64,000 nucleotides of DNA, from NCBI GenBank assembly GCA_964368875.1, contig CAYJDG010000002.1, forward strand, positions 62,001 to 126,000, read 5' to 3'. A program made the translations under genes and the position numbers. The notes beneath the pieces are model-generated. The model was not told the DNA's origin and searched no databases. It saw only the letters and a list, made by a program, of their open reading frames with translations. Of the stretch, positions 44,039 through 53,443 are shown piece by piece (the stretch's first letter is position 1; each line of letters begins with the position of its first letter). The stretch comes from CAYJDG01 sp964368875. Lineage in GTDB: Bacteria > Pseudomonadota > Alphaproteobacteria > Micavibrionales > Micavibrionaceae.

Positions 44039-45064
44039 TTATACGCCCAGCTTTTTGTGCAGGTCGCTGGACGCGGTCGTATACTGGAAGCGCAGTTTTT
44101 TATCAGGATAGACAATTCTAAACGCCGCCTGCGCCATCAGCGCGGCTTCGTGGAAACCGGACAGGATAAGCTTCAGTTTGCCCGGATAATAATTGATGTC
44201 GCCAATCGCAAAGATGCCCGGTGTATCGGTGGCAAACTTCTCGGTATCGACCGGGATGAGGTTTTCATGAAGATTCAGGCCAAAATTGGCAATCGGGCCG
44301 AGCTTCATGGTCAGGCCGTAGAACGGCAGCAGCGCATCCGCCGCAATCGTGAAATCGCCTTTTTCCTTCGATTTTAAACACACGCCCGACAATTGCCCGT
44401 CTGTGCCCTCGAGGCCTGCGAGATCCGCAATGACGAGGTTCATTTTATTTTCTGCGACCAAGGCGCGCATTTTATTGACCGTATCTGGCGCAGCCCGGAA
44501 ATCATCGCGGCGGTGAACGAGGGTTATGCTTTTCGCCAGCGGTTGCAGATTGACGGTCCAGTCGAGCGCGGAGTCGCCGCCCCCGGCGATGACGATATTC
44601 TTATCCCGGAACTGATCCATTTTGCGCACAGCATAAAAAACGGATTTTCCTTCATACTGGTCCAGATTTTCGAGCGCGGGTTTTTTCGGCATAAAAGACC
44701 CGCCGCCAGCCGCGATGACGATGACAGCCGCTTCGATGACCGTGCCGATATCGGTGGTCAGGCGCCATTTCCCTTCAGGCGTTTTTTCAAGTTTTTCCGC
44801 CATCTGCGAAAAATGAAACATCGGCGTGAACGGGGCGATCTGTTCCATGAGGCGGGCGGTCAGATCGCTGCCGGAAATCACCGGCCAGGCCGGAATGTCG
44901 TAAATGGGTTTTTCAGGGTAAAGTTCGGCGCACTGGCCGCCTGGACGATCCAGAATATCGACGAGGTGGCATTTGATGTCCAAAAGGCCAAGTTCGAACA
45001 CCGCAAACAAGCCGACCGGGCCTGCGCCAATGATGAGTGCGTCAGTGGTGAGTATCTGTGACAT
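44039..45064 (-). CDS. ferredoxin-NADP reductase, thioredoxin-reductase-like type
   Basis: 341 residues from the ATG at 45064 (MSQILTTDALIIGAGPVG). A longer in-frame start at 45133 lies in the ctaA leader. FAD motif GAGPVGLFAVFE, NADPH motif AGGGDSALDW and DTPGIFAIGDINYYPGKLKLILSGFHEAALMA are typical of the YumC-like FNRs. There is no redox CxxC, which rules out thioredoxin reductase. It is first gene of a minus-strand operon that also encodes a 2Fe-2S ferredoxin, so NADPH to ferredoxin transfer is the likely reaction. Confidence 0.92.
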   Translation of the reverse strand: MSQILTTDALIIGAGPVGLFAVFELGLLDIKCHLVDILDRPGGQCAELYPEKPIYDIPAWPVISGSDLTARLMEQIAPFTPMFHFSQMAEKLEKTPEGKWRLTTDIGTVIEAAVIVIAAGGGSFMPKKPALENLDQYEGKSVFYAVRKMDQFRDKNIVIAGGGDSALDWTVNLQPLAKSITLVHRRDDFRAAPDTVNKMRALVAENKMNLVIADLAGLEGTDGQLSGVCLKSKEKGDFTIAADALLPFYGLTMKLGPIANFGLNLHENLIPVDTEKFATDTPGIFAIGDINYYPGKLKLILSGFHEAALMAQAAFRIVYPDKKLRFQYTTASSDLHKKLGV

Positions 45065-45126
45065 GCAGCTATTTAATCTGCCTGAAACGGATTGGCAATA
45101 TCGATTGCTGGCCCTATATAGAAGCC

Positions 45127-46173
45127 ATGACAAACCCGGTCTATTCCGTTCGCCCTGTCGCCATTTGGCTGTTTTGCTGCTGTATTCTGGTTTTTATGAT
45201 GACCGGGATCGGGGCGATCACCCGTCTGACCGAAAGCGGCCTTTCTATTACCGAATGGAAAGTGGTGAGCGGTGCGCTGCCGCCGCTGAACGAACAGGCC
45301 TGGCAGGAGAGCTTCGAGAAATATAAAGCCTCACCTGAATACAAACTTAAGCATTTCTGGATGTCGATTGAAGATTACAAGCAGATCTTCTTCTGGGAAT
45401 GGCTGCACCGCCTGTGGGGCCGCCTCATCGGACTGGCCTTTGCCGTGCCGCTGGCTTTTTTCTGGCTGACCAAACGCATCCCTCCGGCGATCAAACCCAA
45501 TTTGCTGATCCTGCTCGCGCTTGGTGCGGCGCAAGGTTATATGGGCTGGTATATGGTCAAGAGCGGCCTGGTCGATGAACCATCGGTCAGCCATTACCGC
45601 CTTGCCGCGCACCTCTCGCTCGCACTCTTGGTTTACAGCTATATGTTATGGACGGGTTTGAAAGTATGGGCGAGCGATCCGGTGGTGATCTATCCGCACG
45701 CCGCGCCGACGCGGTCGTTATACACGCATGGCTGGATCGCGCTGGCCTGCGTCGCGGTCACTATAGTCTGGGGTGCGTTTGTCGCAGGTCTTGATGCCGG
45801 TCTGATTTATAATGAATTCCCGAAAATGGGCGATGGACTTATGCCGCCGGAGATGTGGGCGCAAAGTCCCGCGCTTATGAACCTCGTTGAAAATCATGCG
45901 AGCGTACAATTCATGCACCGCTGGATTGCGATTGCGACTGGGCTGGTTGTGCTGGCTTATGCATGGCGGGGTACCAAGAAGACCGACCGGCCTGTGTTTG
46001 CCCTCCTGGCAGCGTGGGTCTTCGTGCAGATCGGTATGGGCATTGGCACGCTTTTGTCACAGGTGTGGATTCCGGTTGCAGTGATGCACCAGCTGGGCGC
46101 GGTCATCCTGCTGACATTCGTGATTGCCAGCCTTCAGGCGGCCAATCCGGCGCGGGCTAAAATTTCAGAATAA
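45127..46173 (+). CDS. ctaA: heme A synthase (CtaA/COX15)
   Basis: 348 residues from the ATG at 45127; a further in-frame start at 45058 lies upstream and lacks a clear ribosome site. It converts heme O to heme A for cytochrome oxidase in the inner membrane. Seven or eight helices are visible. The motif MTGIGAITRLTESGLSITEWKVVSGALPP is the COX15 hallmark, and histidines occur in WEWLHRLWGR, SHYRLAAHLSLAL, FMHRWIAIATG and MHQLGAVILL, which coordinate hemes. It is the alphaproteobacterial/mitochondrial subtype. It is divergent from the reductase (62 bp apart), and its last 40 bp overlap a convergent gene. Confidence 0.96.
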   Translation: MTNPVYSVRPVAIWLFCCCILVFMMTGIGAITRLTESGLSITEWKVVSGALPPLNEQAWQESFEKYKASPEYKLKHFWMSIEDYKQIFFWEWLHRLWGRLIGLAFAVPLAFFWLTKRIPPAIKPNLLILLALGAAQGYMGWYMVKSGLVDEPSVSHYRLAAHLSLALLVYSYMLWTGLKVWASDPVVIYPHAAPTRSLYTHGWIALACVAVTIVWGAFVAGLDAGLIYNEFPKMGDGLMPPEMWAQSPALMNLVENHASVQFMHRWIAIATGLVVLAYAWRGTKKTDRPVFALLAAWVFVQIGMGIGTLLSQVWIPVAVMHQLGAVILLTFVIASLQAANPARAKISE

Positions 46174-47183
46174 AAATCGAGATAGGCTTGGACGGTTTTT
46201 TCTTTGGTGAATTCCGCTTCGTAGCGGGCGAACCCTGCCGCCACGAGTTTCTCCTGTAACGCCTTGTCGGCGATCAGTTTGCGCAAAGCAGCCGTCAGGC
46301 CTGCCACATCATCAATATCAAAAAGCAGCCCGTCTTCGCCATCGCGCACGAACTGGCGCGGGCCATCGGCGCGGCTGCAAATGACGGGCGTATGATTGGC
46401 CCATGCCTGTACGAAGACCGTACCGAATGGTTCATAACGCGAGGGGAAAACACAAATATCGCAGGCCTGTAATAAGGCCGCACGGTCTGCCCGCCAGCCG
46501 AGAAAATGCACGCGCGTGTTCACCCCGGCATCATACGCGACATCGGCCAATTCCTGCCGCAGCTCCCCTTCGCCAGCAATCCAGAGATGGACATTCGGTA
46601 CATCTTCAATCGCGCGGATCAGCACATCGAGCGCCTTGGCATGATGCAGGCGGCCAAGAGCAATCACGGCGACGGCTGTATCCGGCGTATCCAGTTCGCG
46701 CTTGGTGACGGGTTTTGCGACCGGTTCAGTTTCTGCGAAATTATTGATGTGACGCACGCGGTCAGGGGCCACGCCTTCCTTGATCAGATACTCGCGGATA
46801 TCGGGTGTGATCGTGGTGAAATCGTCGGTGGTCTTAAAATATTTGAGTTTGTAATAGCCGCCAAGGCGCGAAACCTTGCAATATTCCTGAGGATTGGCAG
46901 GAGTTTTCCACGCGGCGCGCGCCATCCAGGTCTGGACGATCTGCGGCTTGAACGCGGCGATCAGGCTTTTCATTTTCCACGGCGTATAGACATCTATCGC
47001 CCCGCCAAAGGGCAGGCAATCCACCTGCAGCCCCGCCGCGCGAAGTTGCGGCACGCGCAGATCATTGGCGCGGGTGACGATATGCTGGACCGCACCCGCC
47101 TGTTTCAGGGCAAGGCACATATCGACGAAAGCCGTTTCGGCCCCGCCATGTTCAGCCCCTGCCATCACCTGCATGATGCGCAT
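46134..47183 (-). CDS. GT4-type glycosyltransferase
   Basis: 349 residues with the GT-B N-domain start MRIMQVMAGAEHGGAETAFVDMCLAL, and a C-domain with VAVIALGRLHHAKALDVLIRAI and PSRYEPFGTVFVQAWANHTPVICSRADGPRQFVRDGEDGLLFDIDD. The E-x7-E (EPFGTVFVQAW) pattern is that of retaining GT4 enzymes, with a probable role in cell-surface glycan or lipopolysaccharide core synthesis. Its 3' end overlaps ctaA by 40 bp on the opposite strand. It is followed upstream by a secreted-protein gene. Confidence 0.92.
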   Translation of the reverse strand: MRIMQVMAGAEHGGAETAFVDMCLALKQAGAVQHIVTRANDLRVPQLRAAGLQVDCLPFGGAIDVYTPWKMKSLIAAFKPQIVQTWMARAAWKTPANPQEYCKVSRLGGYYKLKYFKTTDDFTTITPDIREYLIKEGVAPDRVRHINNFAETEPVAKPVTKRELDTPDTAVAVIALGRLHHAKALDVLIRAIEDVPNVHLWIAGEGELRQELADVAYDAGVNTRVHFLGWRADRAALLQACDICVFPSRYEPFGTVFVQAWANHTPVICSRADGPRQFVRDGEDGLLFDIDDVAGLTAALRKLIADKALQEKLVAAGFARYEAEFTKEKTVQAYLDFYSEILARAGLAA

Positions 47184-47198
47184 GACTGTCCTTATGTT

Positions 47199-47774
47199 CT
47201 AGAGTTCTTTTTGCACGATCGGCTGATCGAGCTGGAGGCTTTCGGTCAGAAGTTTGGTGAGACTGACCTGAGTCTCGTCCATTTTCTTGATCAGGCGTTT
47301 GCACTCGGCTTCTTCGGTGACCGGCACAGCCGTGATCTTGGCATCACGGGCCTTTACGGCATCATCAAATAGTTTGAGATACGCGCGCATTTCAGCTGGC
47401 TTGCTGATGCTCTGCAACAGGATCATTTTTTCTAGCTTGGATTGGGCTTTTTTGATCGTTGGACGAATGGCCAGTTTCCAGTCATCGAAGCGGCCATTGA
47501 TTTCTTTAGCAAGGCCCGGATTTTTTTCAGCGCAGGCAGTCACGGCTTTTTTGACCGAACCCTGCACGTTTTCAACGGCGCGGATCGTGCCATGCGCGGT
47601 GCGGATGCTGGCCAGTTGAAGGAGCTGGTTTTTATCCAGATTCTTCATCATCGCCTGCGTCTGCTGATCGAGCTTGGTTTGTGCTTCCGGAGGCGCATCC
47701 TCGGCGCGGGCGATAGATACACCCGTTCCGAAGAGAGCCAAAAGAGCCGTCAGTAGCATTACAATTCGCATCAT
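47199..47774 (-). CDS. secreted protein of unknown function
   Basis: 191 residues if started at the ATG at 47774, 6 nt from AAGGG; a second ATG directly after it is equally possible. The signal peptide is MMRIVMLLTALLALFGTGVSIARA, with a cleavage site near ARAEDA. The mature part is helical and charged (LDQQTQAMMKNLDKNQLLQLASIRTAHGTIRAVENVQGSVKKAV), with two cysteines (TACAEKN and EAECKRL) that could pair. I recognise no family. It sits between the rne end and the glycosyltransferase, same strand. Confidence 0.8.
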   Translation of the reverse strand: MMRIVMLLTALLALFGTGVSIARAEDAPPEAQTKLDQQTQAMMKNLDKNQLLQLASIRTAHGTIRAVENVQGSVKKAVTACAEKNPGLAKEINGRFDDWKLAIRPTIKKAQSKLEKMILLQSISKPAEMRAYLKLFDDAVKARDAKITAVPVTEEAECKRLIKKMDETQVSLTKLLTESLQLDQPIVQKEL

Positions 47775-47791
47775 CGTCATCCCTTGCAGGT

Positions 47792-50700
47792 TTATTTTTC
47801 GATCAGGCGGTTCCACCAGCCTTTTTTCTTATTGGCCGGATCACCGTCGTCAGCCGCGTAATCATTCGACGGGCTTGCGGCCACGATCGACGATGCCTGA
47901 GGCTGTGCTTGTTGCTGAGGCTGCGCATCCTGCGTCTGTTCGGCCGCAGCAGGGCGACGCGACGAGAAGCGTTTGGCACGGAATTTATCCTGCGCCGGGG
48001 CTGCCGGAGCGGCCTGAACAGGGCCAGAAGCATCGCTGCTGGTGGATGCTGCCGGAGCGGCTGGAGAGGCGCCTTCGCTGCCTTCTTCGCTGCGCGGACG
48101 ACCACTGCCACGACCGCGACGGTTGCGGCTGTTGTCACGGCCACCTTCACGNNNNNNNNNNNNNNNNNNNNNNNNNNNNNNNNNNNNNNNNNNNNNNNNN
48201 NNNNNNNNNNNNNNNNNNNNNNNNNNNNNNNNNNNNNNNNNNNNNNNNNNNCGATGACTGGATACGCGCCGGACGGCTTTCGCCGCCGTCGTCTTCAGAA
48301 TCTTCGTCGTACATGCGGGCGGCGCGGGATTCTTCTTCAACCACTTCCTTGACGGCTTCGGTTTTGAAGCCAGCAGGGATGAGCGTGTCGTCGACATTGA
48401 TCAGGACATTGAACTCATAACGGCGTTCGATGTCGGCCAGCATTTCACGTTTATGGTTGAGGATATAAAGCGCGACATTGTTCGGCACCGAGAGGATGAC
48501 CTCGCTGGAGCGCGACCGGATGCCTTCTTCTTCGAGCGAGCGCAGGGCGAGGATTGCGACCGAGTCTTCGGTACGGTGTACGCCAACGCCGCCACAATGA
48601 CCGCATTTTTCGAACTGGGCTTCGGTGACGCTTGGATTGAGGCGCTGGCGCGACAGTTCAAGCAGACCGAAGGATGAGATGCGACCGATCTGGATACGGG
48701 CGCGGTCGTTCGAGAGCGCATCTTTCAGACGGCGTTCGACCTTGGCGTTGTTACGGCCATCTTCCATATCGATAAAGTCGATGACGATCAGGCCGCCAAG
48801 ATCGCGCAAGCGCAACTGGCGGGCCACTTCGTCAGCGGCTTCAAGGTTGGTTTTGAGCGCGGTTTCTTCGATATGACGCTCTTTGGTCGCACGACCGGAG
48901 TTGACGTCAACCGAGACGAGGGCTTCGGTCGGGTGAATGACGAGGTAACCACCGGACTTCAGCGTGACCTGCGGATCACCCATTTCGGCAATCTGGTTTT
49001 CAACCTGATAGCGATGGAAGAGCGGCAGTTTTTCGTCGTCATAGATCTGAACCTTGTCGACATGCGACGGCATCAGCATCTTCATAAAGTTGCTGGCATC
49101 CGCAAAGGCTTTTTCGCCCGAGACCCAGATCCCTTCGACGTCGCTTGCGTAAATATCACGGACCGCACGCTTCACGAGATTGCTCTCTTCATAAATCATT
49201 GCAGGCGCAGAGGATTCAAGGGTGAGGTCGCGGATGTTGTCCCAGAGGCGGGTCAGATAATCGAGATCGCGCTTGATTTCGTCCTGTTCGCGGGCAACGC
49301 CAGCGGTACGCAGGATGACCGACATACCGTCCGGCATAGTAAGGTCAGAGAGAATTTCGCGCATGCGTTTGCGTTCAGCAATGCTGGCGATCTTGCGGGA
49401 GACGCCACCACCACGCGGGCTGTTCGGCATCAGGACGCAATAACGGCCCGGCAGGGACAGATAGGTTGTGACCGCAGCGCCTTTATTGCCGCGTTCTTCT
49501 TTCTGGACCTGAATCAACATGATCTGGCCGCGTTTGACGACTTCCTGGATCTTGTAGTTGCGGTGCATGTTCAAGCGGTATGGCTGATCGCTGTCGACCC
49601 CCTCGCCGCCCAGTACTTCAACCTGACGGTTGTGGAAGGCCTGACGCGGACCACCACGGCCACCGCTGCGGCCACGACCGCGGTCATTACGACCCCGGCC
49701 CCGACCTTCAGAGCGTCCACCGCCTTCACGGCCACCTTCACGCGGTGCGCCATCACGGCTGGAGAAGCGGCCACGACCGCGGCCACGGCCACGACCTTCA
49801 CGCACTTCGCCTTCGGCACCTTCAACAGGAGCCGCTTCGGCTGGTTGTTCAACTTCAGGATTGTCTTCTTTCAAAGCAACCCAGATCGAGCGCAGCTGCG
49901 GGCCGCCCTCGGTGTCATTTTCACGGCCCCAGAGACGGGCGCGCACGACATCTTCGCGGGCTTCGGCAGCTTCTTTGATTTTCTGTGCAAGTTCGAGCTC
50001 GTATTGTTCCGGCTCGGTTTCGTGCAGGGAGGTAAAGTTCAGCGTATCCGGGTCAATTCCGGCAATAACCTTGTAAACCAGTTTGCGCTCATTGCGGCGG
50101 CCACGGCCACGGCCACGGCGGGAGCGCGATGAACTGCGCGGCTCGCTTTGGGTTTCCCCGGCTTCATTGCCTTGAATTTGCTGTTCTTCACCGGAGGCTT
50201 CGTCACTGCCTTGGGCAGCTTCTTCTTCCTCGGCATCGGTATCGGCTTCGGCTGCTTCAGCTTCGTCCTGTTCGTCGTCAGAGTCGTCTTCGCCCGACTC
50301 TTCTTCAGCAGAGTCTTCCTCGGCAGAGTCTTCTTCGTCGTCGCTCTGGTCGTCGTCGCCGTCATCGTCAGAGGCAGCGCCGCCGACTTCTTCAGGCTGT
50401 TCAACCGGTTCGTTGTATTCTTCTTCAGCCTGCTCTGCGCTTTCGGCCGGTTCGTCTTCGGCAACGGCTTCACCGCGCGCGATGGCATCGCGCTTGGCTT
50501 CACGGGCAGCTTCGGCAGCTTCCTCAGCGGCAAAGGCGGCTTCTTCGGCGGCAAGGGCCGCTTCGAGAGCTTCCTTGTGTTCGGCGAGGAGCGCTTCACG
50601 GTCCGCAATCGGGATGCGGAAGTAGTCAGGGTGGATTTCAGAGAAAGGCAGGAACCCGTGGCGGTTGCCGCCGAAGTTCACAAAGGCGGCCTGTAACGAG

Positions 50701-50855
50701 GGTTCGACCCGGGTTACCTTGGCCAGAAAAATGCTGCCTTTAAGTTGTTTTCTGAGTTTGCTTTCGTAATCGAATTCTACGAGGCGGTTACCATCGACGA
50801 CCGCTACACGAGTTTCTTCGTCGTGTGTGGCATCGATCAACATACGTTTTGTCAT
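47792..50855 (-). CDS. rne: ribonuclease E, interrupted by an assembly gap
   Basis: RNase E/G family endonuclease and degradosome scaffold. N-terminal MTKRMLIDATHDEETRVAVVDG, then the S1 domain (GSIFLAKVTRVEPSLQAAFVNFGGNRHGFLPF), which is split by an unusually long disordered insert of about 300 residues (acidic tract, then RGR-rich). The catalytic Asp pair is seen in VSVDVNSGRAT and IVIDFIDMEDG, and the zinc-link in KCGHCGG. After the 100-N gap the C-terminal tail continues RGRGSGRPRSEEG to the final NKKKGWWNRLIEK, stop at 47792. The two sides are out of frame by 1 over the 100 N, so the true gap must differ. Confidence 0.9.
48152..48251. other. 100-N assembly gap in the rne C-terminal region
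   Basis: Exactly 100 N in the arginine/glycine-rich C-terminal part of rne, where repeats hinder assembly. Joined through 100 N the frame is broken, so the real length must be different, a multiple of three to restore the frame. Confidence 0.97.
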
Positions 50856-51314
50856 TTAGATATACTCCCAACGCGGCGCCGGGAGGCTAGCCTTAGTCCT
50901 TATGCGACTGTAAAGACACTGCCAGCTTGCGCCGCAAGTGTGTTAAAGTCTGATGGTGGTGTCCTGATCCGGCCTTAGCAAAAGAGTCCGGGCTAAAATG
51001 GCCTGACTCTCCAAACAGCCAGAGTGTTCCGCGTTAAGAAACCACTCTGCTTTCTGGCCGGCGTGGAAGCAAATATCCTTCAGGACTTCCCACCTTGGTG
51101 CGTACGGCTAGCGAAACCTTTCAAAGACAACGCGTGCTAAAACCGTAACGGTCGCAAAGGAGACACTATAGGGTTCCCCCGCCCCGTTCAACCTAAATCC
51201 TTGAAGCCGTCCGGGATACCGCGAAAGGTTCCTGCATTTTTTTATATAATCCCATTTGGCGTGTGGTAGATTCCGCGTAACGCACCATCCTCCCGCCCCG
51301 GTCATTTCTGTATT
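50856..51314. other. rne-amiC divergent intergenic region with rne leader
   Basis: About 460 bp between divergent genes. It holds a long potential rne leader, which in other bacteria is a site of RNase E self-control. A TATAAT box at 51245-51250 could serve amiC, but the -35 element is unclear. A clear hairpin lies at 51020-51049. No ORF is supported. Confidence 0.6.
51020..51049 (-). ncRNA. hairpin in the predicted rne leader
   Basis: Perfect 7-bp arms CAGAGTG (51020-51026) and CACTCTG (51043-51049) with a 16-nt loop, in the leader of rne on the minus strand. Leader hairpins of rne mRNA mediate feedback cleavage in enterobacteria, but no homology is claimed here. It could also be a stray hairpin. 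Confidence 0.35.
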
Positions 51315-52547
51315 ATGTCATCTATCTTCTCTGCCTTAAAATACCTTATCCTGTCGCTTATCGTGAATTTTTTCATAATTCAGAGTGCGCTTGCCCTGAC
51401 TGTGACCGGAGTCAGGTTCGGCGCCCATCCGGAAAGCCAGCGGGTTGTGATTGAACTGAGCGATACGACCGACTTCCGGGCCTTCGTGATGCAGTCCCCG
51501 AACCGGCTGATCGTCGATATGCCGTCTTTCGCGTGGAAGACCGGGCAGATTCAAAAACCAGCGACGCTGGCCATTAAAGATGTGCGCTTTGGCGAACTGG
51601 GCGGCGGCCTGTCGCGCATCGTCATCGAGACTGGCGACCCGGTCATGATCAAAGCTGCGTTCATGCTGCCGCGCCAGGGCAACCAGCCTGACCGTCTGGT
51701 GATTGATTTCACGCGCACCACCCAGGCAAATATGACGGCGGCTCTCGCGCAAGTGCATGGCCCGCTGCAAGGCCAATTGCCGACGCAGGATGTCGGTAGC
51801 CAGCGCACACCGCCCCGCACGGCGACACCACAGCCCCTGAACGCTGCACAAAAACCTTTGATCATCATTGATCCCGGTCATGGCGGACAGGACCCCGGCG
51901 CACGCGGCGCCAACGGCACCTACGAAAAAAATATCGTTCTCGCCGTAGGGCTTGAGCTTAAGAAACAGCTGGAAGAGAGCGGCAAGTACGCTGTCCGCAT
52001 GACGCGGGACAAGGATGTGTTTATTCCGCTGCGCGGACGGGTGCAGTTTGCGCGCAAGAATGGTGGTGACCTGTTTATTTCGCTGCACGCCGATTCGATC
52101 CGCGATGACATGGTGACGGGAGCGTCTGTTTACACGCTCTCGGAAACCGCATCGGATGCCGAGACCGCGAAACTCGCCGACCGCGAAAACAAATCCGACG
52201 TCATCGCCGGCATCGATCTGTCCGGTCAGGAAGAAGATGTCGCCAATATTCTGCTGGATCTCGCGACGCGTGACACGATGAACCAGTCGAAATTTCTGGC
52301 CAACACCGTGGTCGTCACCATGAGTGGACGGGGGATCAAAACCCTTGAGCGTCCGCACCGCTCAGCCGGGTTTGCGGTGCTCAAGGCCCCGGACATTCCT
52401 TCGATTCTCGTCGAGATGGGCTATCTGACCAACCGCAGCGAGGTCGCGCGGTTAAGTTCCCCCGAGCACCGTAAAAAAATCGCAGGCACCCTCAAAGCCA
52501 GCGTTGATGCCTATTTCGCCAAGGTCGGGCGCGGCGGCAAAAAGTAA
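51315..52547 (+). CDS. N-acetylmuramoyl-L-alanine amidase (AmiC-like)
   Basis: 410 residues. The signal peptide is about 1-30 (YLILSLIVNFFIIQSALA). The AMIN domain (about 31-130) targets the septum, and a linker of about 45 residues follows. The Amidase_3 domain runs from about 177. Zinc site residues are seen in IIDPGHGGQDPGARG and LFISLHADSI, and the catalytic Glu lies near ILVEMGYLTN. It cleaves the amide between muramic acid and L-alanine during daughter-cell separation. It is divergent from rne, as in other alphaproteobacteria. The expected downstream mrcA is missing here. Confidence 0.95.
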   Translation: MSSIFSALKYLILSLIVNFFIIQSALALTVTGVRFGAHPESQRVVIELSDTTDFRAFVMQSPNRLIVDMPSFAWKTGQIQKPATLAIKDVRFGELGGGLSRIVIETGDPVMIKAAFMLPRQGNQPDRLVIDFTRTTQANMTAALAQVHGPLQGQLPTQDVGSQRTPPRTATPQPLNAAQKPLIIIDPGHGGQDPGARGANGTYEKNIVLAVGLELKKQLEESGKYAVRMTRDKDVFIPLRGRVQFARKNGGDLFISLHADSIRDDMVTGASVYTLSETASDAETAKLADRENKSDVIAGIDLSGQEEDVANILLDLATRDTMNQSKFLANTVVVTMSGRGIKTLERPHRSAGFAVLKAPDIPSILVEMGYLTNRSEVARLSSPEHRKKIAGTLKASVDAYFAKVGRGGKK

Positions 52548-52716
52548 TAATAGTCATAATTTTACAACACCGTGGCAAAAACATCCCCATGGGTTAAAAA
52601 TATCACTCAAAGCGTATTGCCCCCGAAACATGCTTATGGTTTAAGGGGTTAGTTTCATTCTCTTCGAAGAGGAACTATTCTTTCTAACCAACCATCTGCT
52701 AATGAGGATACCTACA

Positions 52717-52896
52717 ATGAAAAAACTCGTTGCCACTCTGTGCCTGCTCAGCGCATCCGTTGCTCTGGCTGCTTGCGATTCGACCGGCGAAGGCTATGTC
52801 GACACTCAGCCTCCATACGCTAACGAGCGCACCGCTTCTGGCGCACAGCCAGTTCAGTCCGCTGAACCAGTATTCGAGAAAAAAGTTACGAAGTAA
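52717..52896 (+). CDS. small lipoprotein, tandem copy 1
   Basis: 59 residues from the ATG at 52717, with GAGGA about 9 nt upstream. The leader MKKLVATLCLLSASVALAACDS ends in the lipobox LAAC, so it is an anchored envelope lipoprotein. The mature part is only about 38 residues: EGYVDTQPPYANERTASGAQPVQSAEPVFEKKVTK. Its motif YANERTA and C-terminal K-rich tail recur in the next gene, so the two are diverged tandem paralogs. No family is recognised. It has its own terminator. Confidence 0.8.
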   Translation: MKKLVATLCLLSASVALAACDSTGEGYVDTQPPYANERTASGAQPVQSAEPVFEKKVTK

Positions 52897-52928
52897 TTCT
52901 TACTTCTGGCTTTTCGCCGAATTTGAAG

Positions 52929-52958
52929 AAGACTGCCTGAATTCAGGCAGTCTTTTTT
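52929..52958 (+). terminator. terminator after the first small lipoprotein
   Basis: A self-complementary stem (GACTGCCTGAATTCAGGCAGTC) followed by six T. A strong intrinsic terminator, so the two small lipoprotein genes can be controlled separately. Confidence 0.93.
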
Positions 52959-53053
52959 ATTCGGAATAACTTTCATGAGGGTGGTTGCCTCGAAACCCAA
53001 AAAGCTTAAAGTTGGGGCAAGTTTTACTCACACATACTTTAAGGGGATTTCCC

Positions 53054-53368
53054 ATGAATTCGTTTCGCACTCTTCTGACCCTCGCAGCTGCCACGGCGGC
53101 TCTCTCTGCCTGTAGCTGGATGCCAGATATGCCTGATATGTCCGGCATGGCTGATGGCACCTCCACCGCCAGCAAGCATGACAATGATATTTATGCTGAT
53201 GAGCGCACCGCTCAATGGCAGCAAGCTCCGGCGCCTGCCCCAGTTGCACCGGCCCCGGCTCCTGTCGCGGCCCCTGCCCCAACCATGGCCCCTGCACCTG
53301 CTCCGGTTCTGACCCCGGAACCAATGAGCAGCGCCGAGCCAATGGTCGAACAAAAAACCATGAAATAA
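53054..53368 (+). CDS. small lipoprotein with Pro/Ala-rich tail, tandem copy 2
   Basis: 104 residues from the ATG at 53054, with AAGGGG about 7 nt upstream. The leader ends in the lipobox LSAC. After SWMPDMPDMSGMADG comes YADERTA, like the first paralog, then a long Pro/Ala tract (repeats of PAPAPV) and the C-terminal SAEPMVEQKTMK. The rod-like Pro/Ala part could span the periplasm from the membrane to the wall. No family is recognised. Confidence 0.8.
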   Translation: MNSFRTLLTLAAATAALSACSWMPDMPDMSGMADGTSTASKHDNDIYADERTAQWQQAPAPAPVAPAPAPVAAPAPTMAPAPAPVLTPEPMSSAEPMVEQKTMK

Positions 53369-53389
53369 GCCGTTAGAAAATCTCTTCAT

Positions 53390-53424
53390 AAAAAGGCCGC
53401 TCTCATCAGAGCGGCCTTTTTTAT
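53390..53424 (+). terminator. terminator after the second small lipoprotein
   Basis: Arms AAAAGGCCGCTCT and AGAGCGGCCTTTT with a 4-nt loop, followed by TT. It is a strong intrinsic terminator. Confidence 0.93.
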
Positions 53425-53443
53425 TGGCAGGAGATCAGGTAGC

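Noticed and set aside
48873..50132. Plus-strand ORF of 419 residues inside rne
   Set aside because: Antisense shadow of the RNase E catalytic region, with low-complexity Thr/Ala stretches from the reverse of RGR repeats.
51336..52358. Minus-strand ORF of 340 residues inside amiC
   Set aside because: Antisense shadow; the amidase frame has signal peptide and catalytic motifs.
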